Source: CAZJRB01 sp964547995
Lineage (GTDB): Bacteria; Planctomycetota; Planctomycetia; Pirellulales; Thermoguttaceae
Assembly (NCBI GenBank): GCA_964547995.1
Contig: CAZJRB010000064.1
Location: forward strand, 1 to 42,242
DNA: 42,242 nucleotides
Direction: 5' to 3'
The position numbers were made by a program, and so were the translations under genes. Shown one piece after another: positions 24,032 through 32,528 of the stretch; position 1 is the stretch's first letter; each line of letters starts with the position of its first letter. The notes beneath the pieces were generated by a model. It was not told where the DNA came from, searched no databases, and saw nothing but the letters and a program-made list of their open reading frames with translations.

Positions 24032-25834
24032 ATGGAAATTGAGAAGCTCGGACCTTACCGAATCCTGCACAAGCTGGGCCACGGCGGTATGGGTACCGTA
24101 TACGAGGGCATCAACGTCGAGACGGGCGAGCCGGCCGCCGTTAAGCTCCTCTCCGCGGCCCTTGCCCAGGAAGAGGGGTTCCGGCAGCGGTTCGACGCGG
24201 AAATCGAGACCCTTCGCAAGCTCCGGCATCCCAACATCGTGCGGTTATTCGGCTTCGGGGAGGAAGGGGACCAGCTCTTCTACGCCATGGAGCTGGTCGA
24301 CGGCAAGAGCCTGGAAGAGGAATTGCTCGACGACCGCCGGTTCGATTGGCGCGAGGTGACGGACATCGCCCTGCAAACCTGCCTGGCCCTGCGCCACGCA
24401 CACGACCGCGGAATCATCCACCGCGACATCAAGCCGGCGAATCTCCTGCTGTCTTCGGACGGAAATGTGATGCTTTCCGACTTCGGCATCGCCCGGCTTT
24501 TCGGCAATTCCCGCTTGACCAACATTGGCAGCGTGATGGGAACCGCCGAATATATGGCCCCGGAGCAAGCAGAGGGCCGACCTGTCGACGGCCGGGCGGA
24601 CCTCTACAGCCTGGCCTGTGTCATGTATGTTTTGCTGGCCCGGCGGCAGGTGTTTCAGGGAAAATCTCTCATGGAGATTCTTCGGAAACAATGCAAGCAA
24701 CAACCGGAGCCGATAGTCAAGCATGCTCCCGATTGTCCCGGTCCGCTGGCGGAAATTATTATGCAGATGCTCGAGAAGGACCCAAACCGGCGGGTTCCGA
24801 ACCCGACCGTCCTGGCACGGTTGCTGGAGGCAACGGAGCACGTTCTTGAATTGGAGGCGGCGGTGACGCCGGAAGCCGACACCGACTTGCACGAAAAACA
24901 CAGCACCGATGATCCGCCTTCCACCGTTGTGACGGCTGACCGGCCGCAATCCGACATTCCCGACGCCCGGGACCTCCCCGAAACGGACCCGGAGTTTGCC
25001 CCGCCTGCGGACGAGCCGGCCGAATCCGATTCGCCGGATGAGCCAGCCGACCAACTGGCAAAGACCAAGCTCACCGGGGCTCTTGAAGGCACGGCCCTGC
25101 AAGAACCGCAGAAGGAGTCGCAGCCCGACAGCCGATTCACGCCGGTCAGTGAAGACGAACTCGATCAGGTGGAGCCTGAAAAAAGGGAACACCCGTTGAT
25201 CTCCGTTCAGACCTGGGTGCTGGCGATCTGCCTGGTTGCGGTGGGGTTGACCGTGCGGCACTTCCTGAAACCCCCGTCGGCCGATGACCTCTACGAACGG
25301 ATCACCGACAAGATGGTCGAGGACGACATCCAGGAATTCCTCATGCGGTATCCCGAGGATTCGCGGTGCGAGGAGATCCGGGACATCCTTAGCGAGATTG
25401 ATTTGGACCGCTTGGAACGGAAGTTCGAGCGCCAGGCGAAGGGCATGGCTGCGAGCGAGAACTTGATCCCCATTGAAAAGGCCTATCTCGAGGCAATCAA
25501 GTACGTGCGGCTCGATCCGGAACGCGGAAGGGGCAGACTTCAGGCCTTGATCGATCTCTACAGCGACCGAACCGGGGAGTCGGAAGATCGAACCACGCAG
25601 TGCCTCAAGTTGGCCCAGAAACGCGTGGACCAGCTCCGCGAGCAGATCGAGCGGAATGCGGAACAGAACCTCACCATGATCAACAGCCGGCTCGCGCAAG
25701 CGGATAAGCTTCGTCAGACCGAGCCCGAACAGGCCCGGAAAATCTATCAAGCGATCGTCGACCTGTACCAGGACAAGCCTTGGGCGGCCGACGGAGTTCG
25801 CCGGGCCCGCGGTGAGCTGGAGAAAAGTCCATAA
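24032..25834 (+). CDS. Transmembrane Ser/Thr protein kinase (600 aa)
   Basis: The N-terminal kinase domain has the PknB/STPK set: glycine loop HGGMGTVYEG (about 17-26), AVK with Lys38, the catalytic HRDIKPANLL loop (H130, D132), DFG (D150) and YMAPEQAEG. A Pro/Glu/Asp-rich linker (about 280-385) follows; then a single hydrophobic helix (about 392-412, QTWVLAICLVAVGLTV); then a charged C-terminal half of roughly 190 residues with TPR-like helices (LERKFERQAKGMAASENLI, AQADKLRQTEPEQARKIYQ). This extracytoplasmic part probably senses or binds a signal or scaffolds other proteins. The ATG at 24032 follows GGGGG. The stop at 25834 lies only 4 nt from that of the convergent hemL gene. Confidence 0.9.
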   Translation: MEIEKLGPYRILHKLGHGGMGTVYEGINVETGEPAAVKLLSAALAQEEGFRQRFDAEIETLRKLRHPNIVRLFGFGEEGDQLFYAMELVDGKSLEEELLDDRRFDWREVTDIALQTCLALRHAHDRGIIHRDIKPANLLLSSDGNVMLSDFGIARLFGNSRLTNIGSVMGTAEYMAPEQAEGRPVDGRADLYSLACVMYVLLARRQVFQGKSLMEILRKQCKQQPEPIVKHAPDCPGPLAEIIMQMLEKDPNRRVPNPTVLARLLEATEHVLELEAAVTPEADTDLHEKHSTDDPPSTVVTADRPQSDIPDARDLPETDPEFAPPADEPAESDSPDEPADQLAKTKLTGALEGTALQEPQKESQPDSRFTPVSEDELDQVEPEKREHPLISVQTWVLAICLVAVGLTVRHFLKPPSADDLYERITDKMVEDDIQEFLMRYPEDSRCEEIRDILSEIDLDRLERKFERQAKGMAASENLIPIEKAYLEAIKYVRLDPERGRGRLQALIDLYSDRTGESEDRTTQCLKLAQKRVDQLREQIERNAEQNLTMINSRLAQADKLRQTEPEQARKIYQAIVDLYQDKPWAADGVRRARGELEKSP

Positions 25835-25838
25835 CCCG

Positions 25839-27125
25839 TCAGGCAATCTCCGCCATCACTTCTCTTGCGGCCGAGATGGTTGCATCGATGTCCTGCTCCG
25901 TGTGGGCCGTCGAGAGAAACATGGCTTCGTACTGGCTGCACGGCAAGTAGACGCCGCGGCCGATCATTCCCCAGAAGTATTTGGCGAAGCGTTCGGTGTC
26001 GCACCGGGCGGCGACTTCCCAGTCGGTAACCGGTTCGTCACTGAAGAAGAGCGTCAGCATTGCGCCGAACCAGCCGATCGCGTGTGGGATGCCTGCCGAT
26101 TCGGCGGAATCTTCCAGGCCGGTGGCCAGCCGCGTCGAGAGACGTTCCAACTCTTCGTAGGGATCGAGGTCGCGGAGCGTTTTCAACGTGGCGATTCCGG
26201 CGGCGGTGGCCAGGGGATTGCCGCTGAGCGTACCTGCCTGAAAGACTTTGCCGGCGGGCAGAACATGATCCATGACGTCGTCGCGGCCGCCATAGGCCCC
26301 CATGGGCAGTCCGCCGCCGATGATCTTACCCAGCGTTGTCAAGTCGGGCCTGATGCCGAACAGAGCCTGGGCCCCGCCATAGGCAACGCGGAACCCCGAC
26401 ATCACCTCGTCGAAGATCAGCAAGGCCCCGTGCCGCTCGGTCAGTTCCCGCAAGGCTTCGCGAAAATCGAGCGAGGCCTTCACGCAGCCCATATTTCCGG
26501 CGACCGGCTCGACGATTACCGCGGCAATCTGCGGACCGTGCTCGGAAAAAGCGGCCTCCAGGGCCTCCGGGTCGTTGTATTTCAGCACGAGTGTGTCCTT
26601 GGCGGTTCCCTCGGTGACGCCCGGCGAATTAGGCGCCGCCAGCGTGGCCGCCGAGCTGCCCGCCGCCACCAGGAGGCTGTCGACGTGTCCGTGATAGTTG
26701 CCGGCGAATTTCACGATCATCGACCGTCCGGTGTATCCGCGCGCCAATCGGATTGCACTCATCGCGGCTTCGGTGCCGGAGTTGACCAATCGGACTTTTT
26801 CGACGGAAGGAACGGCATCGATCAGCAATTCGGCCAGTTCGTTTTCAGCCGTTGTCGGCGCCCCGAAGCTGGTCCCCTTACGAATGACCGCCTCCAGGGC
26901 CTCGACAACGCCGGGATGGCCGTGTCCGAGGATCATCGGCCCCCACGATCCGACGTAATCGATGTAGCGATTCCCGTCGACGTCGAACAGGTAGGCCCCC
27001 TCGGCCCGGTCGAAGAAGATCGGCTCGCCGCCCACCCCGCCGAATGCCCTGGCGGGGCTGTTGACCCCGCCAGGCATGAGTTCCTTGGCCAAGGTGAAAG
27101 CAACGTGGCTCTTATCGCGGTTCAT
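25839..27125 (-). CDS. hemL: Glutamate-1-semialdehyde 2,1-aminomutase (428 aa)
   Basis: This PLP enzyme makes 5-aminolevulinate from glutamate-1-semialdehyde in C5 haem synthesis. The start MNRDKSHVAFTLAKELMPGGVNSPARAF is the family signature. VNSGTEAAMSAIRLARGYTG and IVEPVAGNMG match conserved blocks. The cofactor Lys267 is in LGKIIGGGLPMGA, and TLSGNPLATAAG follows. Length and order are normal for HemL. The ATG at 27125 lacks a strong ribosome binding site. Convergent with the kinase; no other haem genes lie in the window. The haem it supports could serve the multihaem proteins at 9959-15227, but that is inference. Confidence 0.96.
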   Translation of the reverse strand: MNRDKSHVAFTLAKELMPGGVNSPARAFGGVGGEPIFFDRAEGAYLFDVDGNRYIDYVGSWGPMILGHGHPGVVEALEAVIRKGTSFGAPTTAENELAELLIDAVPSVEKVRLVNSGTEAAMSAIRLARGYTGRSMIVKFAGNYHGHVDSLLVAAGSSAATLAAPNSPGVTEGTAKDTLVLKYNDPEALEAAFSEHGPQIAAVIVEPVAGNMGCVKASLDFREALRELTERHGALLIFDEVMSGFRVAYGGAQALFGIRPDLTTLGKIIGGGLPMGAYGGRDDVMDHVLPAGKVFQAGTLSGNPLATAAGIATLKTLRDLDPYEELERLSTRLATGLEDSAESAGIPHAIGWFGAMLTLFFSDEPVTDWEVAARCDTERFAKYFWGMIGRGVYLPCSQYEAMFLSTAHTEQDIDATISAAREVMAEIA

Positions 27126-27353
27126 GGCAAAAACCAGTCTTCTGTGCCGTACATGCCAACGGAATATCGCCCGAGGCTATCAAAACCGGATTGGCGAGGA
27201 CAACGGGTGCTGCCCCCCCAAACGAACATCATAATGCGATACTGAGCGTTGGGGTAGGGGCTTGTAGATCACCGGTCGATCACCCGCAAAAAACAAACAT
27301 GGCAAGCCCGTACGTGTCGACACCCCTCTGGGGCAGAAAATTTTTTCTTTTTT

Positions 27354-27409
27354 CTCAAGAATTCTCGCTCTGGAGATTCCATTTCTTGAGGAATCGTGTA
27401 TGATTCAAG
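27354..27409 (+). promoter_or_regulatory. Inverted-repeat region upstream of the GntR genes, possible operator
   Basis: In the 337-nt gap 27126-27462, an AT-rich stretch precedes CTCAAGAA (27354-27361) and its exact inverse TTCTTGAG (27383-27390). An overlapping imperfect palindrome spans 27385-27409 (CTTGAGGAATC...GATTCAAG), which also holds a -10-like TATGAT (27399-27404). These could be the operator and promoter of the GntR genes; no -35 match is convincing. Confidence 0.3.
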
Positions 27410-27462
27410 CCTTGCCTCTACGGAACAGAACACACCATTTCACCACACAAGGGGTGTTGACA

Positions 27463-28290
27463 ATGCCTCTCCTCTTGCGAAATAGCGCCTATCAGACCAT
27501 CCGCCAGCGCCTGCTCAACCGTGAACTGCGGCCGGGGAAACGGGTCTCCGAATTGGCCCTGGCCAAGGAGATGGGGATCAGCCGGGCGCCCGTCCGCGAA
27601 GCGATCAACCAGTTGGCCAGCGAAGGGCTGGTTATGCAGATTCCGAATGCCGGGACGTTCGTCAAGCGGCCCAACCGGATCGATATCGAGAACCTCTACC
27701 AGTTGCGGATATGGCTGGAGGGCGAAGCGGCGGCCGAAACGGCGCGGCGCGTCAGCGACCGGCGACTGAAACAGATGCACGATGCACTCGACGCGATGCA
27801 GGCCGTTGCCCACAACCACCGCGACGCCGGCCGGCGGCTGCTTTCCGGAACGCTCCTTTTCCGGCACGTAACCAATGATTTGGCGTTCCATCTCGCGCTG
27901 ATCCGCGGTTGCGGAAACCGGATGGTGTCGAAGCTCGTCGGCCACCACCACATGATGAGCCAGGTCTGGTGCGACTTGCCGGAAAAGCACGACCTGAAAA
28001 ACCTTGCCAGGGTATACGGCGAGCACGCGCGAATCTATCGCGCCGTGCAGGACGGCGACGCCGCCGCCGCCCGGCACCGTATGCGGGAACATCTCATGAT
28101 CGCGTGCCGGAATGCCCTCCAACGCTACGACTGGTCTCAGCGCCAACAGGCGGTTGAGGCGGTCGAGGAGTTGGTGTGGCCCGAAACGCTTCGAGAAGTC
28201 GTCGTCCAGATGGAAGAGGGTTTGGACAACGAAAAAACCGTTGCTCATACGCATCCGCCGGAAGACTACGGCTCGGTGCCGGGTAATTGA
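27463..28290 (+). CDS. GntR/FCD-family transcriptional regulator, copy 1 (275 aa)
   Basis: The N-terminal winged helix reads YQTIRQRLLNRELRPGKRVSE and LALAKEMGISRAPVREAINQLASEGLV, the GntR signature. Residues about 75-235 form the FCD effector domain, with its metal-binding acid/His pattern (FHLALIRGCGN, GHHHMMS, GEHARIYRAVQDGD, RMREHL). FCD regulators respond to small acids or sugars (examples: NanR, LldR, UxuR). Copy 2 follows 45 nt downstream. The ATG at 27463 is preceded by AAGGGG. The C-terminal 40 residues (VEELVWPETLREVVVQMEEGLDN) form an acidic extension also kept in copy 2. The regulated genes probably include the kelch-symporter gene downstream. Confidence 0.87.
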   Translation: MPLLLRNSAYQTIRQRLLNRELRPGKRVSELALAKEMGISRAPVREAINQLASEGLVMQIPNAGTFVKRPNRIDIENLYQLRIWLEGEAAAETARRVSDRRLKQMHDALDAMQAVAHNHRDAGRRLLSGTLLFRHVTNDLAFHLALIRGCGNRMVSKLVGHHHMMSQVWCDLPEKHDLKNLARVYGEHARIYRAVQDGDAAAARHRMREHLMIACRNALQRYDWSQRQQAVEAVEELVWPETLREVVVQMEEGLDNEKTVAHTHPPEDYGSVPGN

Positions 28291-28335
28291 GTTCCGGACA
28301 CGGTCCAAAGTCCAAGGACGACAAGGAGAGTTACC

Positions 28336-29157
28336 ATGCCTTCCCTTTTGCGAAACAACGCGTATCAAACAATTCGGCAACGGCTGCTGAAACGCGAGTT
28401 GGAACCGGGAACGCGCGTTTCCGAACTGGCCTTGGCGAAGGAAATGGGGATCTCGCGTGCCCCCGTCCGCGAGGCGATCAACCGGTTGGCCAGCGAAGGA
28501 CTGGTGATGCAGATTCCGAATGCCGGTACGTTCGTCAAGCGGCCGAACCGGATCGATCTCGAAAACCTCTACCAGGTGCGACTCTGGCTGGAGTGCGAAG
28601 CGGCGGCCGAAACCGCGCACCATGCGAGCCAGCGGCGACTGAAGCAGATGCAGGACGCGCTCGACCAGATGCAGGCCGTCGCACGGGAACACCAAGGCAC
28701 CGGCCGGCGGTTCCTTTCCGAAGAGCTTTTCGACCGTCACCTGGCCGGCGATCTGGCGTTCCATCTCGCGCTGATCCGGGGTTGCGGAAACCGGATGGTA
28801 TCAAAACTCGTCGACCACCACCACTTGATGAGCCAGATCTGGTGTGCCGTCCCGGAAGAGGATATCGCGCGGGTGTACAGCGAGCACTTGCGAATCTTTC
28901 ACGCGGTCCGCGACGGCGACGGCGAAGCCGCCCGGCAGCTCATGCGGGAACACCTCACCGTTGCCTGCCACAATGCCCTGGATCGCTATGACTGGCATCA
29001 ACGTCAACAGGCGGCTGAGGGAACGGAGGAAATCGCGTGGCCCGAGACGCTTCGGGAGGGCGTCGTGCAGATGGAAGAGGGGACCGACGACGCGGAGCCC
29101 ATGACCCACACGCACCCGCCGGAGTACCACGATTCGGTACCCGGCAATTCCGTCTAG
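28336..29157 (+). CDS. GntR/FCD-family transcriptional regulator, copy 2 (273 aa)
   Basis: The protein is a close paralogue of the upstream regulator: only 6 of the first 70 residues differ, and the recognition-helix segment MGISRAPVREAIN is identical. The FCD half is more diverged and lacks two residues after the metal-binding region (EEDIARVY against KHDLKNLARVY). FCD histidines and acids (RHLAGDLAFHLALIRG, HHHLMS, SEHLRIFHAVRDGDGE) are kept. The start at 28336 has AAGGAG 7 nt upstream. The pair appears to be a tandem duplication, with both able to bind one operator sequence but perhaps different ligands. The stop overlaps the first base of an inverted repeat. Confidence 0.87.
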   Translation: MPSLLRNNAYQTIRQRLLKRELEPGTRVSELALAKEMGISRAPVREAINRLASEGLVMQIPNAGTFVKRPNRIDLENLYQVRLWLECEAAAETAHHASQRRLKQMQDALDQMQAVAREHQGTGRRFLSEELFDRHLAGDLAFHLALIRGCGNRMVSKLVDHHHLMSQIWCAVPEEDIARVYSEHLRIFHAVRDGDGEAARQLMREHLTVACHNALDRYDWHQRQQAAEGTEEIAWPETLREGVVQMEEGTDDAEPMTHTHPPEYHDSVPGNSV

Positions 29158-29287
29158 CTTTGTCCCTAAACCCGTAGGATGGCCCTCCGAGACCATCTAT
29201 TGCCAGTCGATTTCGCGCGAAAACCGGGGGCTCGACGGCTTCGGAAAGCCATCGTACAAGAGCTGTTAACGACTTTAGGGACAAAGC
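29157..29287. repeat. Element bounded by 14-bp inverted ends after the second GntR gene
   Basis: GCTTTGTCCCTAAA (29157-29170) and its inverse TTTAGGGACAAAGC (29274-29287) frame about 131 nt. The interior has an ATG frame of about 40 codons (MALRDHLLPVDFARKPGARRL) but no recognisable protein. It could be a MITE-like or degraded insertion remnant, since the ends are exact and short. Confidence 0.5.
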
Positions 29288-29360
29288 CTAGCTCTAGCCG
29301 CCGAACACCTCGAAACTGCACGCGGGTGAACTCGCGCGCCCATGAACTCCGGGGGCTCGT

Positions 29361-29379
29361 CCGCGACCACCGGTCGCGG
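29361..29379. repeat. Single hairpin of the GCGACC-GGTCGC family
   Basis: CCGCGACC (29361-29368) pairs with GGTCGCGG (29372-29379) around a 3-nt loop. It is a lone arm of the family seen as full pairs at 15468-15552 and 22751-22830. The rest of the 339-nt gap 29158-29496 shows no gene. Confidence 0.7.
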
Positions 29380-29496
29380 CTTTGCAGCACGAACGTACGA
29401 GCGAGACACGCGTCCGGGCTGATTGACAACGGGGGGCTTCGACACGTACCATAGACGCATGCCACCCGTGAATCTGCCCGTTGAGGAGTCGCCCCG

Positions 29497-32307
29497 ATGA
29501 GATTGCGCTGCCCATGGTTCGTTCTTCTGTGGATCGTGCCTTTCGTCGCCTTTGCCGTGGAGCAGGGCGAGCAACCGGTGGAAGGCGCGGGCGAGAAACC
29601 GGCCACCGAAGGGGAGGTGCTCAAGTGGCAACAACTCCCGACGCTGCCCGACGAGCACGGCTTCGCCGGGGCCTTTTGCGGAACCAGCAACGGGGCGCTG
29701 ATCGTCGCCGGCGGGGCCAATTTCCCCGGCGGGCGACCTTGGGACGGAGCCGAGAAAGTCTGGCACGACCGGATGTTCGTGCTCCCCGATGTGGAAGAGG
29801 TTGAAAAGCCCGGCGGCAAGATCGTTTGGCACGGCAAATGGCAAACCGGCTTCAAGCTCCCGCGGCCGCTGGCATACGGCGTTTCGGTCACAATCGACGA
29901 TGCGGTCATCTGTCTCGGCGGCGGCGATGCAAATCGGCACTACGCCGGCGTCTTCATGCTCGAATGGGTCGAGAAGAAGGGCGAAGACCAGGGCCGGATC
30001 GAGATCACGAGTTTGCCGCCGATGCCCAAGCCGGCCGCCTTCTTCTGCGGGGCGGCCATCGGCAAGACCATCTACGTTGCCGGGGGACAGGACTGGCCGA
30101 AGGAAGTCCATCCTTACGGGATGCGGCCGAAGCCGCCCGCCTCGATGAAAAACTTCTGGGCGCTCGACCTCTCAAAGCAGGGTGACGAACTCAAGTGGCA
30201 GGAACTGAAACCCTGGCCGGGCGAGTCGCGAATGCTGGCCGTTGCCGGCGTCCAGGACGGGAAGTTCTTCCTCTTCGGTGGCTGCCAGCTCGAGGTTATA
30301 GGAGGGGGTACCCGCCCCCGGACCGGTACCCGCCGCGCCGGGCAGATTGTTGGTGATGGGTCGGGGGCAGGTGCCGGTCCGGGGGCAGGTGCCCCCTCCT
30401 ATGAAGCCGAGCAGAGGAAAAACCGGCGAATCTTCCTGAACGACTGCTACTCGTACGATCCGAAGGGCAAGCAGTGGACGAAGCTGGCCGACATGCCGCG
30501 ATTTGCCGCGGCGGCCCCCTCGCCGGCCGATACGCTCGGCCAGGGACACCTTGCCATCGTCGGCGGCGACGACGGCAAGTTCTTCGGCCGGTCGGACGAA
30601 CTGAAGGACACCCATCCCGGTTTCCCCGACGACATCCTCATTTACCACACAGTTACCGACACCTGGGTCGGCAAGGGGCGGTTTCCCAAGGACGTGAAAG
30701 CTGCTATCTGGCCGCCAGTGACCACGAACACAACCGTGTGGAAGGGCCACTATGTGGTCCCCACCGGCGAGGCCAGGCCGGGAGTGCGAACGCCGAACGT
30801 TTTCTGGGCGAAGCCGCCCAAGAAACCGCACAGCTTCCGCATGGTCGACTACGGCGTGCTGTTCGTCTACCTGGCCAGTCTGGTCGCCATGGGGTTCTAT
30901 TTCTCGAGGCGCGAGAAGAGTACCAACGACTTCTTCCTCGGCGGCCATCGCATTCCCTGGTGGGCGGCCGGCATCAGCATCTTCGGCACCCAGCTAAGCG
31001 CGATCACCTTCATGGCGATCCCCGGCAAGGCGTATCACACCGACTGGGTCTACTTCCTCGGCAACATGATGATCGTGGCGACCGCCCCGGTGATCGTCTA
31101 TCTCTACCTGCCGTTCTTCCGGCGGCTCAACGTCACAACGGCCTACGAGTACCTCGAACAGCGTTTCAACACGCTGACGCGCCTGTTAGGCAGCGGAGCG
31201 TTCGTGGCGTTTCAGCTTGGGCGGATGGGCGTCGTGCTATTTCTTCCCGCCGCCGCACTCTCGGCCGTCACCGGCATCAACGTCTACGTCTGCGTCATCC
31301 TGATGGGCGTGCTGGCAACCGTTTACACCGTGCTCGGCGGAATCGAAGCCGTCATCTGGACCGACGTGCTCCAGGTGTTCGTCCTGCTCGGCGGGGCGCT
31401 GCTGGCGCTGATCCTCATCGCCGTCAAGCTCGACGGGGGCTTCTTGGCGATCATCTCCGAGGCCGGCTCACACGGGAAGCTGAAAGCGGCCAATCTGACC
31501 TGGGACATCACCACAACAGCCTTGTGGGTCGTGCTGCTGGGAAAACCGTTTGAGGTGCTGATCTCCTACACGTCCGACCAGACCGTCGTGCAGCGTTATC
31601 TGACGACCGCTGACGAAAAAGCAGCCGCCCGCGGCATCTGGACCAACGCCGTCCTGACGATCCCCGCCTCGATCATTTTCTTCGCGGTCGGCACCGCACT
31701 TTGGGCGTTCTACAAGGCCAATCCGGCGGAACTCGATCCGGTCGGCAAAATCGACCAGATCTTCCCGTGGTTCATCGCCCGGGAACTGCCGATGGGTGTG
31801 GCCGGGCTGGTCATCGCCGGGCTTTTTGCCGCGGCCATGTCGAGTCTCGACAGCAGCATGAACTCGATGGCCACGGCCATCACAACCGACTTCTACCGCC
31901 GCTTCAAGCCGGACACGGGCGACCACCAATGTCTCGTTCTGGCCCGATGGCTGACCGTGTTGTTGGGTGCTGTCGGCACGGGGTGCGGACTCTACATGTC
32001 GTATCTGAACAGCGCTTCGATGTGGGACCAGTACATCAAGATTATCGGGCTGTTCGGTGGCGGGTTGGCGGGCCTGTTTGCCGTGGGAATCTTCACCCGA
32101 CGAACCAATGGCGTCGGGGTAATCTTCGGATTCCTCGGCAGTGCCGTCATTCTGCGTGCGGTCACTTACACACCGGTACACATCTTCCTCTACCCGCTGA
32201 TCGGAATGGGCAGCTGTTTCGTGATCGGCTACGTGGCCAGCATGGTCGTGCCGGGGCGCCGCCGCGATTTGCAGGGCCTGACGATCTACTCGATGGGACC
32301 GAAGTAG
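29497..32307 (+). CDS. Fused kelch-type mutarotase/epimerase and sodium:solute symporter (936 aa)
   Basis: Residues 1-21 form a signal peptide. Residues about 40-440 are a kelch propeller resembling N-acetylneuraminate epimerase (NanM) and cyclically permuted mutarotases: WQQLPTLPDEHGFAGAFCG, NGALIVAGGANFPGGRP, FLFGGCQL. A sodium:solute symporter (SSS) domain follows from about residue 449 (VDYGVLFVYLASLVAMGFYF), with RIPWWAAGISIFGTQLSAITF and many further membrane helices. Such fusions put the sugar-ring isomerase beside the carrier, so a sialic-acid-like or related sugar substrate is inferred, not shown. A paired-palindrome insertion of 35 codons (30298-30402) lies in frame within the kelch part, after FFLFGGCQLE. 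GAGGAG precedes the ATG at 29497. It may be regulated by the two GntR proteins. Confidence 0.9.
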   Translation: MRLRCPWFVLLWIVPFVAFAVEQGEQPVEGAGEKPATEGEVLKWQQLPTLPDEHGFAGAFCGTSNGALIVAGGANFPGGRPWDGAEKVWHDRMFVLPDVEEVEKPGGKIVWHGKWQTGFKLPRPLAYGVSVTIDDAVICLGGGDANRHYAGVFMLEWVEKKGEDQGRIEITSLPPMPKPAAFFCGAAIGKTIYVAGGQDWPKEVHPYGMRPKPPASMKNFWALDLSKQGDELKWQELKPWPGESRMLAVAGVQDGKFFLFGGCQLEVIGGGTRPRTGTRRAGQIVGDGSGAGAGPGAGAPSYEAEQRKNRRIFLNDCYSYDPKGKQWTKLADMPRFAAAAPSPADTLGQGHLAIVGGDDGKFFGRSDELKDTHPGFPDDILIYHTVTDTWVGKGRFPKDVKAAIWPPVTTNTTVWKGHYVVPTGEARPGVRTPNVFWAKPPKKPHSFRMVDYGVLFVYLASLVAMGFYFSRREKSTNDFFLGGHRIPWWAAGISIFGTQLSAITFMAIPGKAYHTDWVYFLGNMMIVATAPVIVYLYLPFFRRLNVTTAYEYLEQRFNTLTRLLGSGAFVAFQLGRMGVVLFLPAAALSAVTGINVYVCVILMGVLATVYTVLGGIEAVIWTDVLQVFVLLGGALLALILIAVKLDGGFLAIISEAGSHGKLKAANLTWDITTTALWVVLLGKPFEVLISYTSDQTVVQRYLTTADEKAAARGIWTNAVLTIPASIIFFAVGTALWAFYKANPAELDPVGKIDQIFPWFIARELPMGVAGLVIAGLFAAAMSSLDSSMNSMATAITTDFYRRFKPDTGDHQCLVLARWLTVLLGAVGTGCGLYMSYLNSASMWDQYIKIIGLFGGGLAGLFAVGIFTRRTNGVGVIFGFLGSAVILRAVTYTPVHIFLYPLIGMGSCFVIGYVASMVVPGRRRDLQGLTIYSMGPK
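30298..30402. repeat. In-frame paired-palindrome insertion in the kelch domain
   Basis: The arms at 30298-30334 and 30366-30402 are inverted copies with 4 differences in 37 positions, 31 nt apart. The block is exactly 105 nt (35 codons) and adds a low-complexity segment rich in Gly, Arg, Pro and Thr (GGGTRPRTGTRRAG and a GAGAGPGAGAPS end) that interrupts a propeller blade. Confidence 0.9.
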
Positions 32308-32311
32308 CCTC

Positions 32312-32434
32312 TTTGGAGTGCGGTGACTTGTCACCGCTTTCTTTATCTGCAATGCTTTCCTCCCCTAAAAAGGCCGTGTTTGGCAGTGGATGCGAAAAGA
32401 AATCCAAAGCGGTAACAAGTCACCGCACTCCAAA
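32312..32434. repeat. 29-bp inverted repeat with hairpin arms
   Basis: The arms at 32312-32340 and 32406-32434 are inverted copies with 1 difference, about 65 nt apart. Each arm holds a further palindrome around GCGGTGAC/GTCACCGC (imperfect in the right arm). The left arm begins 4 nt after the kelch-symporter stop. No gene is visible in 32308-32528. Confidence 0.85.
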
Positions 32435-32528
32435 ATCTGCGGGCGGTTGACGACCGGCGCCCCAGCAACTATATTCGAGATTCTCGATTTTTTGTGCTTC
32501 CCGCGACAACTACAAAGGAGGAGAATCC

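Noticed and set aside
29179..29454. Small plus-strand open frame (MALRDHLLPVDF...) as a transposase remnant
   Set aside because: It starts within the inverted-repeat element and has no transposase motif; it is kept only as part of the repeat.
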